Numbered from the stretch's first letter, positions 18,121 through 26,904 are shown. The stretch: DNA of 64,000 bases from Dehalococcoidia bacterium (GCA_022825855.1 JAJDWB010000013.1:186001-250000), one strand, 5' to 3'. Made by a program: numbers and translations. The notes: generated by a model from the letters alone, not told the origin.

Positions 18121-20531
18121 TGGACGTCCCCCTTAAGTGGCTCGCCCGCTACGTCGATTGGGATCTCTCGGTTGAAGAGCTCGCTCATCGGCTGAGCATG
18201 GCCGGCGCAGAGGTCGAGTCGATCAGGAGCAGCGGCGGCGAGTGGGATCAGGTGGTCGTGGGACGCGTCGCCGCCGTCGATCCGCATCCCAACGCCGACC
18301 GCCTGCGTCTGGCTACCGTCGAGTTCGGAGCCGACGAGCCGCTGCAGGTGGTCTGCGGCGCGCCCAACCTGGAGGCTGGTCAGACGATCGCCTTCGCCCA
18401 GGTGGGAGCCCAACTGATCGATCCGGGGACCCGCGAGCCGCGCAAACTGCGCCGCGGCAAGATTCGCGGCGTGACCTCAATGGGCATGGTCTGTTCCGAG
18501 CGCGAGCTCGGACTCTCGGACGAGCACGAGGGCATCCTCGTCTTGGACACCGATGCGCCGCTCGGCACGCCGCTCGCCGACGTGCTGGGTGATGTCGTGC
18601 TCGACATCAAGCCAACCCCCAACCGTCCCGACCACTTCTCCATCCTCGGCATCGCCCGCGAGGTTGCCGCCTTGACCGGCGGATCGGTGATCGAGCCGGC
18701 GTCGGTCTACCCCGAGTCGGATATCCCGATTGACGCGCGATCCAGCGTCACGATCGAAGACGCCGAGGGTTGTCCTCGATACACGGCCATCGTGATTGAT
18801 GGAGTGCGCATCGGTCCGTCGCCCGAGTGGATGCAGGAAGCGTTGCTGTCGGCGGGCATGCGACCGATCAACAACATCGTCGACGTAACCAACTACGTCA
18901 TGCTCGAGTGGGGTCAACCGCTGCACGCCTTCGACTTCGACTTGCTGCGAGAGCAGCGGATCGTCGTCAGACGGGCCCGCGCCGGCGAACAACTGGAGCT
19001 GCTGGACGGCTCACAACTCGAGCTCCAGACCGACGATCTCGTGATTGCCGACGGCGAGCGGGCGGTCGCCCTGGCCGGCATCATGGGCGGCGCCGACTCC
19101 GAGATCTCCGAGGCCACCACGACGGTGCTGCTGGAGACGGCCAACTTCCAGGAGGCGACGATCCGCCGCAGCCGAGCCATGCATACCGAGACGGGGACGG
19201 AGGCAAGCAGACGTTTCGAGAAGTCGCTCAACCCTGAACTGGCCGATCTGGCCGCTCGTCGAGCCGCGGCGCTAATCATCGAAACCGCCGGCGGCCAGGC
19301 GCTGGCCGGCTTGGTCGACGCGTATCCGGGCAAGACGCATCCACCGCAGGTCGTCGTCACCCAGCGCCGCATTGAGCAAATTCTCTCGCTGCTGCCCAGC
19401 GTGGAGGAAGTGCGCGGCACCCTGTCGGCGCTGGGCATCTCCAACCGTTGGATCCCGCCCGACCGGTTCGCGGTGAGCTGCCCGCCCTGGCGCTCGGACA
19501 TCAAGGTCGCCGACGATGTCATCGAAGAGATCGGACGGATCCTCGGCTACGACAATCTGCCTTCCGCTCCCTTGCCCGGAGCCGTGCCCGATCCCGATAT
19601 CGACCCACAGCGAGATCTGGGAGAACGGATTCGCGACACCCTCAGCGGTCTGGGACTGCGAGAGATCATCACCTACGTGACCGTCGCTGCCGAGGAATCC
19701 GCGGCGACTGCTTCGTCGGGCGACGACAACCGCATTGCCGTGCGACTGCAGAATCCGATGAACGCGGAGCGGGATCGGATGCGGCCGAGTTTGAGGCCTT
19801 GGGGACTGCGTTCGTTCGCCCAGAATCAGCGCGAGGCCAGAGGCGGCCTGGGTCTGTTCGAGGTGGGCAAGACGTTTGCCCCCAATCCCGGTCGCCAGCC
19901 GACCGAGACGCGAACTCTGCTGGCGTTGCTGGGCGGCGAGTCCGCTGCGACCGTGCACGGGGAAGCAGCGCGCGCGATCGACTTCTTCGACGCCAAGGGT
20001 CTGCTCGAGCAGCTCTGCGCCGGCTTGGGTGTGGAGTTCGCGCTAAGCGCCGACGCCGGCGACGCGTTCCTGGCCGGCGGGCAGTCCGCGACAGTGAACG
20101 TGCGCGGGCAGGAAGTCGGCGTGATCGGCAAAGTGCGGCCCTCGGTCGCGTCGACATTCGACGTGCAGGGCGACGTATTCGCGCTGGAGCTCTCGATGGC
20201 GGCGCTGGCCCCGGTGCTGGGCGAGTCCGAACCGGTCCCCTCGCCGTCGGTCTACCCGTCTGCAGTCGAGGACTTGGCCCTGGTGGTTGACGCGTCCTGC
20301 CCGGCAGGCGATCTTGCCGCTGCGATTTCCGGTAACGGGCTGGTCGAGAGGGTCGAGCTGTTTGACATCTATAGCGGCGACCAGATTCCCAACGGACAGA
20401 AATCCCTCGCGTTCCGCGTGTACTACCGCTCGCCCGACCGGACGCTAACCGATCGCGACGTCGAGAAAGCCCGTCGAGGCATCGTGCGGCGGCTGGAATC
20501 GCAGTTCCAGGCGTCGCTGCGCGACTCCTGA
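18117..20531 (+). CDS. pheT: Phenylalanyl-tRNA synthetase beta subunit
   Basis: The 804-residue beta subunit shows the full bacterial domain series: an N-terminal tRNA-binding (EMAP-II-like) domain (about 38-150, with VVGRVAAVDPHPNADRLRL), the B3/B4 editing domain, the B5 domain, a degenerate synthetase core, and a C-terminal ferredoxin-like anticodon-binding domain (about 710-804). TPNRPDHFSILGIAREVAAL and NNIVDVTNYVMLEWGQPLHAFD are typical. It is coupled to pheS by a 4-bp overlap. After the stop comes a 143-bp gap with a CIRCE-like element. Confidence 0.97.
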   Translation: MMDVPLKWLARYVDWDLSVEELAHRLSMAGAEVESIRSSGGEWDQVVVGRVAAVDPHPNADRLRLATVEFGADEPLQVVCGAPNLEAGQTIAFAQVGAQLIDPGTREPRKLRRGKIRGVTSMGMVCSERELGLSDEHEGILVLDTDAPLGTPLADVLGDVVLDIKPTPNRPDHFSILGIAREVAALTGGSVIEPASVYPESDIPIDARSSVTIEDAEGCPRYTAIVIDGVRIGPSPEWMQEALLSAGMRPINNIVDVTNYVMLEWGQPLHAFDFDLLREQRIVVRRARAGEQLELLDGSQLELQTDDLVIADGERAVALAGIMGGADSEISEATTTVLLETANFQEATIRRSRAMHTETGTEASRRFEKSLNPELADLAARRAAALIIETAGGQALAGLVDAYPGKTHPPQVVVTQRRIEQILSLLPSVEEVRGTLSALGISNRWIPPDRFAVSCPPWRSDIKVADDVIEEIGRILGYDNLPSAPLPGAVPDPDIDPQRDLGERIRDTLSGLGLREIITYVTVAAEESAATASSGDDNRIAVRLQNPMNAERDRMRPSLRPWGLRSFAQNQREARGGLGLFEVGKTFAPNPGRQPTETRTLLALLGGESAATVHGEAARAIDFFDAKGLLEQLCAGLGVEFALSADAGDAFLAGGQSATVNVRGQEVGVIGKVRPSVASTFDVQGDVFALELSMAALAPVLGESEPVPSPSVYPSAVEDLALVVDASCPAGDLAAAISGNGLVERVELFDIYSGDQIPNGQKSLAFRVYYRSPDRTLTDRDVEKARRGIVRRLESQFQASLRDS

Positions 20532-20607
20532 TCGGGTCATTTCCCCTGCCAACCGACGAGTTCTGTGTCCCGTGTTGCACATTCGTGTCCGCGTCGGCGT
20601 GCGGAAC

Positions 20608-20634
20608 TTGGCACTCTCATGTGGAGAGTGCCAG
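20608..20634 (+). promoter_or_regulatory. CIRCE-like HrcA operator
   Basis: The sequence TTGGCACTC-N9-GAGTGCCAG is seen directly. The HrcA operator consensus is TTAGCACTC-N9-GAGTGCTAA. The left arm differs at one base and the right arm at two. The A-to-G and T-to-C changes at the inner position compensate each other, so an 8-bp perfect inverted repeat (TGGCACTC / GAGTGCCA) is kept with the canonical 9-bp spacer. It ends 40 bp before the start of the following gene, a normal place for a repressor site at the transcription start. Confidence 0.7.
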
Positions 20635-20674
20635 AATTGCATTCAACAGCAGATCCTGCGGAAAGGCACCGATC

Positions 20675-21190
20675 ATGACCTACGTGCATCCGAACCTGTC
20701 CGAGAACTACGGCAGTGCCTTCGACCTCGGAGATCTGACCCACCGGCTCAACGATGCGGCCGACCACGTCGAACTCGCTTCGGTGCTCTACGACGCGACC
20801 GCCCTGCCTCCGATCGAGCTGCGCCGCGTGATGCGCGCCATGGCCCGGCGCGAAGGCGGCGCCTCGGTCGAAACAGCGCACGAGCTGGCCACGACGAGAC
20901 TGCGCGCCTTCCTGCGGCTCGACGTTGAAGATGCGCGAGTTGCCGCTCGCGCCTTCGCCGACGCGCACATCGACCTGCCGGATCCCTGGCGCGAGCGCAA
21001 TCGCGAGATCGAGTTTTCCGCGATCAAGAACGCGCTGCATCTGCGTGAGTTCGTCGCCCTCACCGAGATCGTGCCCTGGCTGCGCGACCATGAAGGAGCG
21101 CAGTGGATGCTCGATCGAGTGCCAGAGGGCGACACCTTCGAGATCGTGGCCGATTCCAGCGGGACGCCGACGCTGGCGGCAAGTTCATAA
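20675..21190 (+). CDS. Protein of unknown function, candidate HrcA-regulated gene
   Basis: I do not recognise this 171-residue protein. It is acidic and largely helical, with a repeated Ala/Arg/Glu-rich pattern and an Ala/Thr/Ser-rich C-terminus. There is no signal peptide, membrane segment or Cys motif. The ATG at 20675 is preceded by GGAAAGG (20660-20666) at good spacing, better than an in-frame ATG at 20585 that would include the operator. The CIRCE-like element lies in its leader and a strong terminator follows, so it forms a single-gene unit. The operator suggests a heat or protein-folding stress role; that is inference. It is not GroES, GrpE, DnaJ or a small heat shock protein by sequence. 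Confidence 0.8.
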   Translation: MTYVHPNLSENYGSAFDLGDLTHRLNDAADHVELASVLYDATALPPIELRRVMRAMARREGGASVETAHELATTRLRAFLRLDVEDARVAARAFADAHIDLPDPWRERNREIEFSAIKNALHLREFVALTEIVPWLRDHEGAQWMLDRVPEGDTFEIVADSSGTPTLAASS

Positions 21191-21219
21191 CGCCCGCATA
21201 GCGCGTATCCAGACCGCAC

Positions 21220-21260
21220 AACGCCCGGCTCGCCACGCTGGCGACGCCGGGCGTTCTTGT
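21220..21260 (+). terminator. Intrinsic terminator
   Basis: A near-perfect hairpin pairs AACGCCCGGC (21220-21229) and TCGCCA (21230-21235) with TGGCGA and GCCGGGCGTT (ending 21255), with one bulged C. It is followed by a T-rich tail, TTCTTGTCT. It ends the unit of the unknown gene and separates it from convergent rplT. Confidence 0.85.
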
Positions 21261-21294
21261 CTGCGCAAATTACCCGCAGGAAGAATGGTCGGGG

Positions 21295-21645
21295 TCAGGC
21301 CGCCTGAGCGCGTTCAACCACGGAGCTGAAGCCGGCCGGGTCGTGGACCGCCATCTCGGCGAGCACCTTGCGGTCAATCTCGATGTCCGCCTGCTTGAGG
21401 TCGTGAATCAGGCGGCTGTAGGTCGTGCCGTTCAGGCGCGCCGCTGCGTTGATTCGCTGGATCCAGATCCGGCGCATGTCGCCCTTGCGCTCGCGTCGAT
21501 GCGCGTAGGCATAGGACAGAGCGTGCAGCCGCGACTCGGAGGCTCGCCGGTACAGGCGATTGCGTACGCCGTGGTGGCCTTTGGTCTGCTTGAGGACTTT
21601 CTTGTGGCGGCGTCGCTCGCGAGGGCCGCCCTTTACTCGTGGCAT
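21295..21645 (-). CDS. rplT: 50S ribosomal protein L20
   Basis: L20 binds 23S rRNA early in 50S assembly. The 116-residue protein is full length and carries PRVKGG, KKVLKQTKGHHGVRNRLYRRA, RRERKGDMRRIWIQRINAA and a normal C-terminal domain. It is last in the classic infC-rpmI-rplT operon. In several bacteria L20 represses its own operon by binding the leader. Confidence 0.98.
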   Translation of the reverse strand: MPRVKGGPRERRRHKKVLKQTKGHHGVRNRLYRRASESRLHALSYAYAHRRERKGDMRRIWIQRINAAARLNGTTYSRLIHDLKQADIEIDRKVLAEMAVHDPAGFSSVVERAQAA

Positions 21646-21678
21646 GGCAAAACTCCCTGTTCCGTCTGGCTAGTCTGA

Positions 21679-21885
21679 CTAGGGTGAGCCGTAGGGCAGC
21701 AGCCGCTTGACCCGCTTCTGATCGCCGAGCCGTTTGACTTCGTGCATTCGGCTCTGTGCGCGCAGTGTGCGCTTGTGCTTCTTCTGCTTGTTGTGGCCGC
21801 GGTAGCCCTTCATCCGCATCACCTTGCCGTTCCGCGTGATTCGGAATCGCTTCGCCGCGCCCTTGTGGGTCTTCATCTTCGGCAT
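21679..21885 (-). CDS. rpmI: 50S ribosomal protein L35
   Basis: L35 is a small, very basic protein of the large subunit. The 68 residues begin MPKMKTHKGAAKRFRITRNG, the usual N-terminus, so the ATG at 21885 is chosen over an upstream in-frame start at 21906. The Lys/Arg-rich middle GHNKQKKHKRTLR is typical. It lies 33 bp before rplT and 148 bp after infC on the same strand. Confidence 0.97.
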   Translation of the reverse strand: MPKMKTHKGAAKRFRITRNGKVMRMKGYRGHNKQKKHKRTLRAQSRMHEVKRLGDQKRVKRLLPYGSP

Positions 21886-22033
21886 TGATGTCTGTCTCCA
21901 GCGCAAACGCAGCCCGGGCGCAACCCGCCGGCGCGTGTCCTCAGCTTACGGGCTATCCGGACACAGTCCAATCAGACCCGACACACAGGTAGACGCGGGA
22001 GTCGACCCGGACAACTGCTTCTCGAACCGAACG

Positions 22034-22684
22034 CTAGCCGGCGGCCTCTGCCGTCTCCGCCGCCACGCTTGCCTCAGGCGCATCAGTCGATTCTGCGGCC
22101 TCCGCCTCGGCAGCGGCCTTGGCGTCCGCGATTGCCTTGGCCTTCGCCTTGTCCTCGACCACGATCACCGACATGAAGCGGCCCTCGGTCGTGATCGGCT
22201 TCTCGACCACGGTGGGCACGTCGTTCTCGGCCAGCGTGTCGAGCATCTCCTGGATCCGCTCCTGGCCGATTTCACGATGCGTGATCTCGCGGCCTCGGAA
22301 CATCACTGAGATCTTGACCTTGTCGCCGTTGCGCAACAGACGGGCCGCCGTGCGGCCTTTGGCTTCCATGTCGTGTCTGCCGATGTTGGGGCGCATCTTC
22401 ACCTGGTGCAGCGAAGCAGTCTTCTGCCGCCGCCGGCCTTCGCGCTCGCGCTTCGACTGTTCGTACTTGAACCGCCCGTAGTCCATCATTTTGGCGACGG
22501 GCGGGCGCGCGTTCGGCGCTACCTCCACCAGGTCCAAACCCTGTGCGCGCGCAAGATCGAGCGCCTGGGCGGTCGGCATGATGCCGAGCTGCTCGCCCTC
22601 GGAGCCGATCACCCGCACTTCGCGAATTCGAATCGCTTCGTTGACGCGCTGTTCTCGTTGTGCTCGTTGATCTTTGACGGCCAG
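22034..22684 (-). CDS. infC: Translation initiation factor IF-3, apparent CUG start
   Basis: IF-3 checks start-codon and initiator tRNA fidelity on the 30S subunit. The conserved N-terminus RVNEAIRIREVRVIG lies upstream of the first in-frame GTG (22618), so that GTG cannot be the true start. Reading upstream, no ATG, GTG or TTG occurs in frame before the stop near 22740. A perfect AAGGAG (22692-22697) lies seven bases before CTG at 22682-22684, giving a 216-residue protein. Rare start codons at infC (AUU in Escherichia coli) serve autoregulation, so CUG here fits the same logic. The C-terminal tail, about 40 residues rich in Ala and Glu, exceeds the normal domain. A TAGTAT box at 22734-22739 may be the -10. 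Confidence 0.93.
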   Translation of the reverse strand: MAVKDQRAQREQRVNEAIRIREVRVIGSEGEQLGIMPTAQALDLARAQGLDLVEVAPNARPPVAKMMDYGRFKYEQSKREREGRRRQKTASLHQVKMRPNIGRHDMEAKGRTAARLLRNGDKVKISVMFRGREITHREIGQERIQEMLDTLAENDVPTVVEKPITTEGRFMSVIVVEDKAKAKAIADAKAAAEAEAAESTDAPEASVAAETAEAAG

Positions 22685-22791
22685 AGGAAATCTCCTTCGC
22701 TGCGAATCGTCCTCCGATTCGCGCTGTTGTCGCCGATACTAGGTCCGCCGCCGCGCGGTTTCAATTTGTCCGCAGGGGAATTTTGCGAAAC

Positions 22792-23307
22792 TCAGTCAGA
22801 TTCCGTGTCGATCACCAGCATCAGGTCGCCCTGATCGACGGCATCGCCCGGATTCACGTTGACTTGCGTGATCTTGCCCGTCGCCGGAGAGCGAATCTCG
22901 TTGTTCATCTTCATCGCCACCATCACCAGTAGGCCGTCGTCCTCTGCTACCTCGTCGCCTTCAGCCACCAGCACTTCGGTGACCTGGCCGGTCATCGGCG
23001 CGGTCAATCGAACCTCTCCCGCGATCGCCGGTCCGGTCTGACTCAGCACCCCGGCGCTGCGTTCGATTTCGGCGCCGAAGCGGTCCGGGCCGATGAACAC
23101 GTCCAGCGACATGCCGTCGCGCCGGATCGCAATCGGCGTGCTCTGGCCGTCGATCCACAGCCGGAACAGGCTGCTGTCATCCAGCGCCACGAGTTCCAGT
23201 TCGTGCGTCCGACCGTCGAAGTCGGCCCGATAGCGGCCGTCGGCTGCTTCTTCGATCGCGACTTCGCGCAAGGCGTCCTGGACGATTAGCCGGTAGTTCT
23301 TCGCCAT
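22792..23307 (-). CDS. Biotin carboxyl carrier protein of acyl-CoA carboxylase
   Basis: This 171-residue protein carries biotin for an acyl-CoA carboxylase. The C-terminal biotinyl domain (about 95-171) contains APMTGQV and the biotinylation site VAMKMNNEI with Lys133. The N-terminal part (about 5-85) resembles the linker domain found between the carboxylase and biotinyl parts in fused propionyl/methylcrotonyl-type alpha subunits. The start overlaps the end of the biotin carboxylase gene by 22 bp. Together they look like an alpha chain split in two. No carboxyltransferase gene is in the window, so the acyl substrate is unknown. Confidence 0.88.
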   Translation of the reverse strand: MAKNYRLIVQDALREVAIEEAADGRYRADFDGRTHELELVALDDSSLFRLWIDGQSTPIAIRRDGMSLDVFIGPDRFGAEIERSAGVLSQTGPAIAGEVRLTAPMTGQVTEVLVAEGDEVAEDDGLLVMVAMKMNNEIRSPATGKITQVNVNPGDAVDQGDLMLVIDTESD

Positions 23308-24848
23308 CCGTGCTCCACGAGATTTCGGCGTCCGCGCGCGCTCCGCGCCCACGGACGGTGCCTGGTGGAGGGACCGCCGCGCTCGGCGTCGGCGCGCTCC
23401 CCTTGAGTGTGGAAGAACAGAGCCGCCGCAAGCGCGGCCTCGTGTTCGCCCGACGGCCGGCCGGCCGGATCCAGAATCTCATTCTCCTCCACGTACAGCG
23501 TGTGAATGTCGCCGTCGCGGAAGCTGCCGTCGTCCAACAGTGCCTGATGGAATGGAATCGAGGTGCTCACGCCCAGGATCAGATACTCGCCCAGGGCCCG
23601 CTTCATCCGCCGGATGCATTGGTCCCGCGTTTCGCCCCAGGTGATCAACTTGCTGATCAGCGAGTCGTAGAACGGGCTCACGCCCACGCCGCGGGCCAGC
23701 ATCGAGTCCAGCCTCACGCCCGGACCGCCCGGCTCCCGGAACCACGCGATCGGCCCCACCGAAGGCGTGAAGTCCCGGAACGGATCCTCAGCCGTGATTC
23801 GGCACTCCATCGCCCATCCGCGGATCGGACGCTCTGCGGCCGTGTAGCCCAGCGGTTGGCCGCCGGCGATCTTCAACTGGTCCTGGACGAGGTCAACCCC
23901 CCGGACCAGTTCCGTAACGGGATGCTCGACCTGCAGGCGTGTGTTCATCTCCAGGAAGGCAAAGTTCTGACCGTCCGGCTCGTTCGGGTCGTCCCAGACC
24001 AGGAACTCGACCGTGCCGGTCGAGGTGTAGTCACAGGCGCGAGCGGCGTTGGTCGCTGCTTCTTCCATCCGCGCCCGGAGCTGAGGCGTCATCCCCGGCG
24101 CCGGCGACTCCTCGACCAGCTTCTGACGCCGGCGCTGGGCCGAGCAATCGCGCTCGCCCAGGCAAACGATGTTGCCGTGGGTATCGGCGACGACCTGGAT
24201 TTCGATATGCCGGGCAGGCCGCAGCAACCGCTCGACGAACACCGCGCCGTCGCCGAAGGCCGTGATCGCTTCCTCCTGCGCCTGCTGCACCGCGCGCTCG
24301 ATCTCCTCCGGAGACTCCACGACTCGGATCCCGCGGCCGCCGCCGCCGGCCGCCGCCTTGATCACCACCGGATAGCCGATCTCGTCTGCCGTGCGGCGCG
24401 CCTCGTCCGGATCGGAGAGCGGGTCGATCGCGCCGGGGATGATCGGCACGCCGTGCTGTTGCATCGTGCGGCGCGACTCGATCTTGTCGCCCATCAGCTC
24501 GATCGCCTCGGGCGAGGGACCAACAAAGATGATGCCGTTGTCGCGGCAAGCGCGGGCGAAGCGGGAGTTTTCGGACAGAAAGCCGTAGCCGGGATGAATC
24601 GCGTCCGCGCCCGATTCCTTGGCGGCGGCCAGCACGGCGTCGATCGAGAGATAACTGTCGGACGGCGGCGAATCACCGATCCGCACTGAGTCGTCGGCCA
24701 TCCGCACATGCCTGGCGTTGCGGTCGGCGTCCGAGTAGACCGCCACGGTGCGAATGCCCAGGTCGCGCGCGCCGCGGATCACGCGCACGGCAATCTCCCC
24801 GCGATTGGCGATCAGAAGCGTGTCGAAGGGCCGCTGATTCTCGCTCAT
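23286..24848 (-). CDS. accC: Biotin carboxylase subunit of acyl-CoA carboxylase
   Basis: The 520-residue enzyme carboxylates biotin with ATP and bicarbonate. It has the N-terminal domain LIANRGEIAVRVIRGAR, the ATP-grasp region with KAAAGGGGRGIRVV, ERDCSAQRRRQKLVEESPAP, the signature FLEMNTRLQVEHPVTE and the C-terminal domain with ECRITAEDP. It continues past the normal end with about 45 residues rich in Arg and Ser, where the reading overlaps the BCCP gene. It sits between thrS and infC, which normally adjoin. TATGAT on the minus strand at 24928-24933 may be its -10. Confidence 0.93.
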   Translation of the reverse strand: MSENQRPFDTLLIANRGEIAVRVIRGARDLGIRTVAVYSDADRNARHVRMADDSVRIGDSPPSDSYLSIDAVLAAAKESGADAIHPGYGFLSENSRFARACRDNGIIFVGPSPEAIELMGDKIESRRTMQQHGVPIIPGAIDPLSDPDEARRTADEIGYPVVIKAAAGGGGRGIRVVESPEEIERAVQQAQEEAITAFGDGAVFVERLLRPARHIEIQVVADTHGNIVCLGERDCSAQRRRQKLVEESPAPGMTPQLRARMEEAATNAARACDYTSTGTVEFLVWDDPNEPDGQNFAFLEMNTRLQVEHPVTELVRGVDLVQDQLKIAGGQPLGYTAAERPIRGWAMECRITAEDPFRDFTPSVGPIAWFREPGGPGVRLDSMLARGVGVSPFYDSLISKLITWGETRDQCIRRMKRALGEYLILGVSTSIPFHQALLDDGSFRDGDIHTLYVEENEILDPAGRPSGEHEAALAAALFFHTQGERADAERGGPSTRHRPWARSARGRRNLVEHGWRRTTG

Positions 24849-25001
24849 GCACTGCCTCTGCGGCTGGGCGGCGGTTCGCCGGTCGGAATCGATCCAGGGG
24901 TCGCCGAACGCGCTGCGACCTCGGCAATCATACTCGCCGAAGCGGTTCGAGGGTATCGAGCCTGAGACCTGGTCCCCGCGGCTGCGACGGTTCGGCCGCC
25001 C

Positions 25002-26837
25002 TCACTTCGGCTCGGCAGCCCGCGACTGCTTGAGATCGCTGAGCATCGCGCGAATCTGGTCGAGCGTCATCTCCCCAAGATCCTCGCCGTTGCGCACCCG
25101 TACGGCGGCGGAACCTCCCTCGACCTCCCGGTCGCCAATCACAAGCATGTACGGAATCTTGCGCCGTTGACCGTTGCGAATCTTGGCCTGCATCCGCTCG
25201 TTGCCATCGTCGACGTCAACCCGCAAGCCCGCCGCGCGCAGATCGGTCGCGACCTCGTGCGCCCAATCCTGGTGCCGATCGGCGATCGGAATGCAGCGCG
25301 CCTGGGTCGGCGCCAGCCAGAGCGGAAACGCGCCGGCGTAATGCTCGATCAGGATGCCCATGAACCGCTCGAACGATCCGTGTATCGCGCGGTGGATGAC
25401 CACCGGCGTGCGACGCTCGCCGTCGTCGGCAACGTAGACGCAGCCAAGTCGCGCAGGTTGAATCAGGTCGAGCTGGATCGTCGAGAGTTGCCACTCCCTG
25501 CCCATCGCATCGGACACGAACAGGTCGGCCTTGGGCCCGTAGAAGGCTGCCTCGCCTTCCTGCTCCACATAATCCACGCCGGCCTGATCAAGCGCTCCCC
25601 TCAACGCCGTGACCGCCGTCGACCACGCCTGCGGGTCGTCGACGTACTTGCCGCCCTCGCCGGGCAGCGACAGCTCGTAGCGGAAGTTCGGCATGCCATA
25701 GGTCGTGAACAGCGTCTGCACCAGCTCCAGGACTCTCGCCACCTCATCCGAAATCTGCTCGGGCGTGATGAAGATGTGGCAATCGTCCTGGGTCAGCGAT
25801 CGTACCCTCGTCAGCCCCGAGAGTTGGCCCGACTTCTCGTAGCGGTAGAGCGTCGTGTACTCGGCGTAACGCAGGGGCAGCTCGCGGTAGGAATGCAGCG
25901 AGTGGTTGTACAGCGTCATGTGCACAGGGCAGTTCATCGGCTTCAGGTAGTACGCGTCGGCGTCGTCGTCGGTCTCCTCGTGCTCGCGCATCGCCGGGTA
26001 CATCACATCGGAGTAGTTCTCCAGGTGCCCCGAGCGCCGGAACAGTTCGCCCCGCGCCAAATGACCGGTCCACACCTCGCGGTAGCCGCGCGCATCCTGC
26101 AACTCGCGGATCAGACGCTCCATCTCCTGCCGCACCACCGCCCCGTCCGGCAGCAGCAAGGGCACCCCGGCCCCGACCAATTCATCGAACGCGAACAGGT
26201 CCAGATCCCGGCCCAGCCGTCGATGGTCGCGCCGCTGCGCCTCCTCGATCCGGGCAAAGTGGGCGTCCAGTTCCTCCCGGGTCGCGAACAGCGCGCCGTA
26301 CACGCGTTGCAGCTGCGGTCGCTGCTCGTCGCCGCGCCAGTACGCGCCGGCCACGCTGGTCAGGCGGAACGGGCCGATCTGCCGCGTCGATTCCACGTGC
26401 CCGCCTTGGCACAGGTCGGTGAACTCCGCGTGCGTGCAGATCCCCAGGCGATCTGACTCGAGCGAGAACTGGTCGATCAACTCCTGTTTCAGCGGCTGAT
26501 CGGCAAACCGCTCGCGCGCGTCATCGACCGAGATCTCTTCCCACGCGAAGCGATGATTGCGCCCCATCTCCTTCCGCATCCGCTTCTGAATCTGCGAGAG
26601 ATCCTCGGGCGTCAGCGGACGCGGCAGGTCGAAGTCGTAGTAGAAGCCGGTATCGATCGGCGGGCCGATCGCGATTTTGCCCTCAGGGAACATCTCCAGG
26701 ACGACCTGGGCCAGCACATGGGCGGCCGAGTGCCGCATCCGCTGCAGCCAGTCCGCCTCGTCCACCTCGCCCTGCGCGGCCACCGCGGGTGCGCCCGCTT
26801 GCAGTTCCGGCTCAAGATCAAACGGGTCTTCGGCCAT
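25002..26837 (-). CDS. thrS: Threonyl-tRNA synthetase lacking the TGS domain
   Basis: The 611-residue enzyme charges tRNA-Thr. The editing domain starts almost at once, with the zinc-type motif HSAAH (36-40), IAIGPPIDTGFYYDF and CQGGHVESTRQIG. The catalytic core has MNCPVHMTLYNHSLHSYREL with the zinc cysteine near residue 303, RVRSLTQDDCHIF, and IHRAIHGSFERF. The anticodon-binding domain ends the protein. Bacterial ThrRS usually has an N-terminal TGS domain of about 60 residues; here only a 30-residue acidic leader remains. It follows tRNA-Val on the same strand by 67 bp. Confidence 0.96.
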   Translation of the reverse strand: MAEDPFDLEPELQAGAPAVAAQGEVDEADWLQRMRHSAAHVLAQVVLEMFPEGKIAIGPPIDTGFYYDFDLPRPLTPEDLSQIQKRMRKEMGRNHRFAWEEISVDDARERFADQPLKQELIDQFSLESDRLGICTHAEFTDLCQGGHVESTRQIGPFRLTSVAGAYWRGDEQRPQLQRVYGALFATREELDAHFARIEEAQRRDHRRLGRDLDLFAFDELVGAGVPLLLPDGAVVRQEMERLIRELQDARGYREVWTGHLARGELFRRSGHLENYSDVMYPAMREHEETDDDADAYYLKPMNCPVHMTLYNHSLHSYRELPLRYAEYTTLYRYEKSGQLSGLTRVRSLTQDDCHIFITPEQISDEVARVLELVQTLFTTYGMPNFRYELSLPGEGGKYVDDPQAWSTAVTALRGALDQAGVDYVEQEGEAAFYGPKADLFVSDAMGREWQLSTIQLDLIQPARLGCVYVADDGERRTPVVIHRAIHGSFERFMGILIEHYAGAFPLWLAPTQARCIPIADRHQDWAHEVATDLRAAGLRVDVDDGNERMQAKIRNGQRRKIPYMLVIGDREVEGGSAAVRVRNGEDLGEMTLDQIRAMLSDLKQSRAAEPK

Positions 26838-26904
26838 CCGTCTGCCGTCAAGCTGCCGCCCGGAACCTCGCCGTCGAATCCCCGGGCTCTATCTGGTAGG
26901 AGAG

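Noticed and set aside
24849-25001. Possible gene between thrS and accC
   Set aside because: The 150 bases have only short frames; the region is better explained as promoter and terminator space.
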